Below are positions 1 through 64,000 of a DNA stretch of 64,000 nucleotides, in pieces. How positions within the stretch are numbered: the stretch's first letter is position 1; each line of letters opens with the position of its first letter. A program made the translations under genes and the position numbers. The notes under the pieces were generated by a model that ran no database searches, was not told where the DNA came from, and worked only from the letters and a program-made list of their open reading frames with translations. The stretch is taken from contig CM082577.2 in the NCBI GenBank assembly GCA_040954595.2, positions 3,038,001 through 3,102,000 on the forward strand, read 5' to 3'. Origin of the DNA: Balanoglossus misakiensis (Eukaryota; Hemichordata).

Positions 1-1650
1 AACACAATAGTGTGGACTCAAAGTAGTAAAGCCTTTCAAATCTTTCATTGCAGCCACAGGTGATGCCAAATCACGTTCAGGTCAGTGAGCAACTGTGTGA
101 GTTTTATTACGTTGTTAGTTTTCAAGTGCAGTGAATTCAGGTGAGTCGGGGGCACATATTTCTTTCCGGGGTGTACTCGTTACAAGAAAGGCAGTGATAA
201 CTCACTATTGTAAATAAAACTTGTAATGTTGGGACGAACGCTACAAACCAATAAATGACTTTGAAAGAATTGGAGACGATCCTTTCAAACCCTGGTTAGT
301 CCTCAGACAGGCTTTGGAGTCGTTGTGACAGGGAGGTACGTTAATGTTGGAAACCCCAAAAACCATGAATTGTCCTGGCCTGACATACATACATACATAC
401 ATACACCATATTTACGTCATTATATAAATCATCATTTTTATTACAAAAAGTTAATTTTCATAAGGCAACTTTCATACAAAAATGCTTTTTTCATTTTTGA
501 AAAATTCAAAAGGGAATCAAAAGATATTGCTGGGAGTTGATTGATTTTGTGATATATATTGGCTTGTAAATATAATCAGTACTAAAAAGCAGAAGTATTA
601 AGTCTATCATTGAGACAAAAAAATGAACGGATCTGGAAATTAAACTTCAAATATGCATAGGCGTGTCTTATGGACCCTAAAAATTAAAAATTCAGTGCAT
701 TTTTAAAATCATGACATCTGAGGCAAAAAAAACTAAGTGTGACCATATGAAATGTAACAACAAGGTGGCTGCATAGATAACAAGTACTGGAAATCTGGTC
801 CAGGAAAATTACGTTTTATCTCATTTACAAAATTTGGAAAAAAATTTTCACAATCCACCATTTGTACACCTTCGTTTTTAACTGTGAAAAAATCATCAGA
901 GTTAAAATTGCACTAATATACACATCATGTTGACTTAAAAAAAAGACAAAACGTGGAGACATGTCTATATCTAACACTACATATACATACATAATATATA
1001 AAAATTGTAAATGACTCTAAATTCCTTTAAAGACCTTATCTAGCTTTACAAATAAAAAAACATAAATAAAAATTACAAAAAAAACTGCAGCAATCAGTGG
1101 AGAAATCACTTTGTGATTTTAGAATATACATGGACACCAGATTAATTATGACCCACACCAGTTAATATACAAAGGTTATGTTTATTCCCTATGTTTGTCA
1201 AGGTAGGTTTGATAAATATGTGTTCACCGTTTTTTAAAAAAATGAATGATTATGGTAAATTGGAAGAAGGGTTCACTGAGATTTCATCTCGTTATCATAA
1301 AAAGAAGTACATGTTTTGTTTTAATAAGTCTGTGTAATATTTTTTTTTTCAAGTTATACAAATACAAAGCAATTGTGTCAATGAGATTCTTGTTACTGGT
1401 TTCCTGATCTGGAGAGAGAAGTATGACCGAATTCAACCCGGAGTAATTCTTCCTGACTCTTACCCACAACACCATCCTTAATACTGTTTTATTCGCGACA
1501 TTTAGTGAAGGGGCGATTGTGCTTTCATTTTTGAAGCATGGTCTTCAGTCAACTTTGAGGGCAGTTGTGACGTCTGGACTGACACACAAGACCTGTTGCA
1601 TTGTCAACGAGAGATTAAACATTCTCATAACAATGATCGACTAAAATAGA
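1..1650. other. 3' flank of the giant gene, no assignable gene
   Basis: AT-rich sequence beyond the gene's likely end. Short open frames here (for example 325-540 plus and 1284-1475 minus) look random. Plus-strand AATAAA words lie at 213-218 and 250-255, which could mark the end of a convergent neighbour, but no coding exon can be seen next to them. A CATA simple repeat lies at about 383-404. Confidence 0.5.
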
Positions 1651-1652
1651 GA

Positions 1653-1658
1653 TTTATT
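1653..1658 (-). terminator. Candidate poly(A) signal AATAAA
   Basis: AATAAA on the minus strand overlaps the stop codon of the candidate alternative last exon (1658-1890). It lies about 480 nt downstream of the main stop at 2141, so it could serve either 3' end. Confidence 0.45.
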
Positions 1659-1890
1659 TAAACCTTGTACTCCCTGATTCCAGATACACAGGACATGACT
1701 GCCACTAAAAACAGTGCAAATGAACCAGTTGCCATGGTTACTTGAGTGGTAAAACTAGGCAAAACAACAACAACTCCGGGTTGATTTACAGCCATGTGAC
1801 CACAATCCACACTACAATCACCATTTTTGTTACCATTTTTTAATAATTCTTTCATTTTACAATCATACTTTTGTCGGTTTAGTATTATCA
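1658..1890 (-). CDS. Candidate alternative last exon
   Basis: A minus-strand acceptor (TTGTATTTCAG, AG at 1891-1892) opens a frame in phase 1, the phase used by every exon of the gene. The frame runs 76 residues to a TAA overlapped by AATAAA. It contains three Cys (YDCK, GDCSVDC), then a hydrophobic stretch (SFALFLVAVMSCVSG) and ends REYKV. If joined to E1 it would replace the TM exon with a different C-terminus. It could equally be a chance frame in the 3' UTR. No transcript evidence is available. Confidence 0.3.
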
Positions 1891-2140
1891 CTGAAATACA
1901 AGCAGCATCAGATACCAGCTGCTTCTGTTCTGTAAAATAGTTCCTCAAACACTTCCTCAGATAATTTAACCCTTTTCTTTCACGTTTTTCCTTCTCTCCC
2001 CCACTAGTAGAAAACCACGTTAAAAAACTTTACATGAGTACTGTTAGAGTCAAGCTTTGTCATGATTGACAAAAAGTGAATGATTTCGTATTTTTTTATA
2101 TATTTTTCTTTAAAAAAATATTTGGTATAAGTTGGGTTTT

Positions 2141-63695
<61,555 letters not shown>

Positions 63696-64000
63696 CTGTT
63701 ATTTTTTTTAAAGATACAATTGATTATTAATCAGTGACAGACAGTACATGTAATTCAGTTTGACAAGGTATAAGACATTGCTAAATCAATGTTTGGAATT
63801 GAAAGAATGCTTGGTTTATGTTACAACACACATGTAATATGACTACAATTGGCACATCTGCCAATCAAATGTTATGGCAGTGAAGGATGTCAAGAATATG
63901 AGAAATTCCAATTAAACAGATGAGTGTGGCTCCTATAGGATAAGCCAACTACACAGTGTATGATGGTCATCAAAATTTATGGCAGACACTGCTCTTTAAG

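Noticed and set aside
1-260. Terminal exon of a convergent plus-strand gene
   Set aside because: AATAAA words and AG|.../...|GT words exist, but no coding frame or domain supports a gene, so it is not annotated.
1284-1475. Minus-strand frame of 63 codons in the 3' flank
   Set aside because: Short, AT-rich and without motif support.

Overview
The window is animal nuclear DNA. It has short exons separated by AT-rich introns of about 120 to 1,130 bp with GT-AG borders, simple repeats, and small inverted-repeat elements in introns. There are no bacterial operons and no RNA genes that I can see. The repeated TACATGTA words, compact introns and extracellular modules suggest a marine invertebrate (for example a lancelet, hemichordate, echinoderm or mollusc), but the sequence alone does not let me name the clade.

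Almost everything belongs to one giant gene on the minus strand, entered from beyond base 64000 and ending near base 2141 (or 1658). I placed 162 coding exons by hand. One (E23) codes a CUB domain and E0 codes the transmembrane end. The other 160 code 161 EGF-like modules: 134 with eight cysteines, 3 with seven, 20 canonical with six, and 4 short ones with four. The window holds about 6,600 residues of this protein. Neither start codon nor signal peptide is present. Every junction is phase 1 and every internal exon is a multiple of 3.

Layout in protein order (high to low coordinates): 63695-12519, a continuous array of 134 eight-Cys EGF modules; 12299-11551, three seven-Cys modules carrying only one of the two extra cysteines each; 11410-10790, two canonical EGFs; 10524-10165, one CUB domain; 9954-2621, calcium-binding-type EGFs mixed with four half-EGFs; 2289-2141, juxtamembrane linker, one transmembrane helix and a tiny basic tail. 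A possible alternative last exon lies at 1890-1658.

Taken together this looks like a very long membrane-anchored extracellular rod of disulfide-rich modules, with no signalling domain inside the cell. Exons are named E0 (3'-most) to E161 (5'-most in the window). Introns contain several miniature inverted-repeat families, microsatellites, a long hairpin and palindromes. Bases 1-1650 lie beyond the gene and hold nothing I can assign with confidence.
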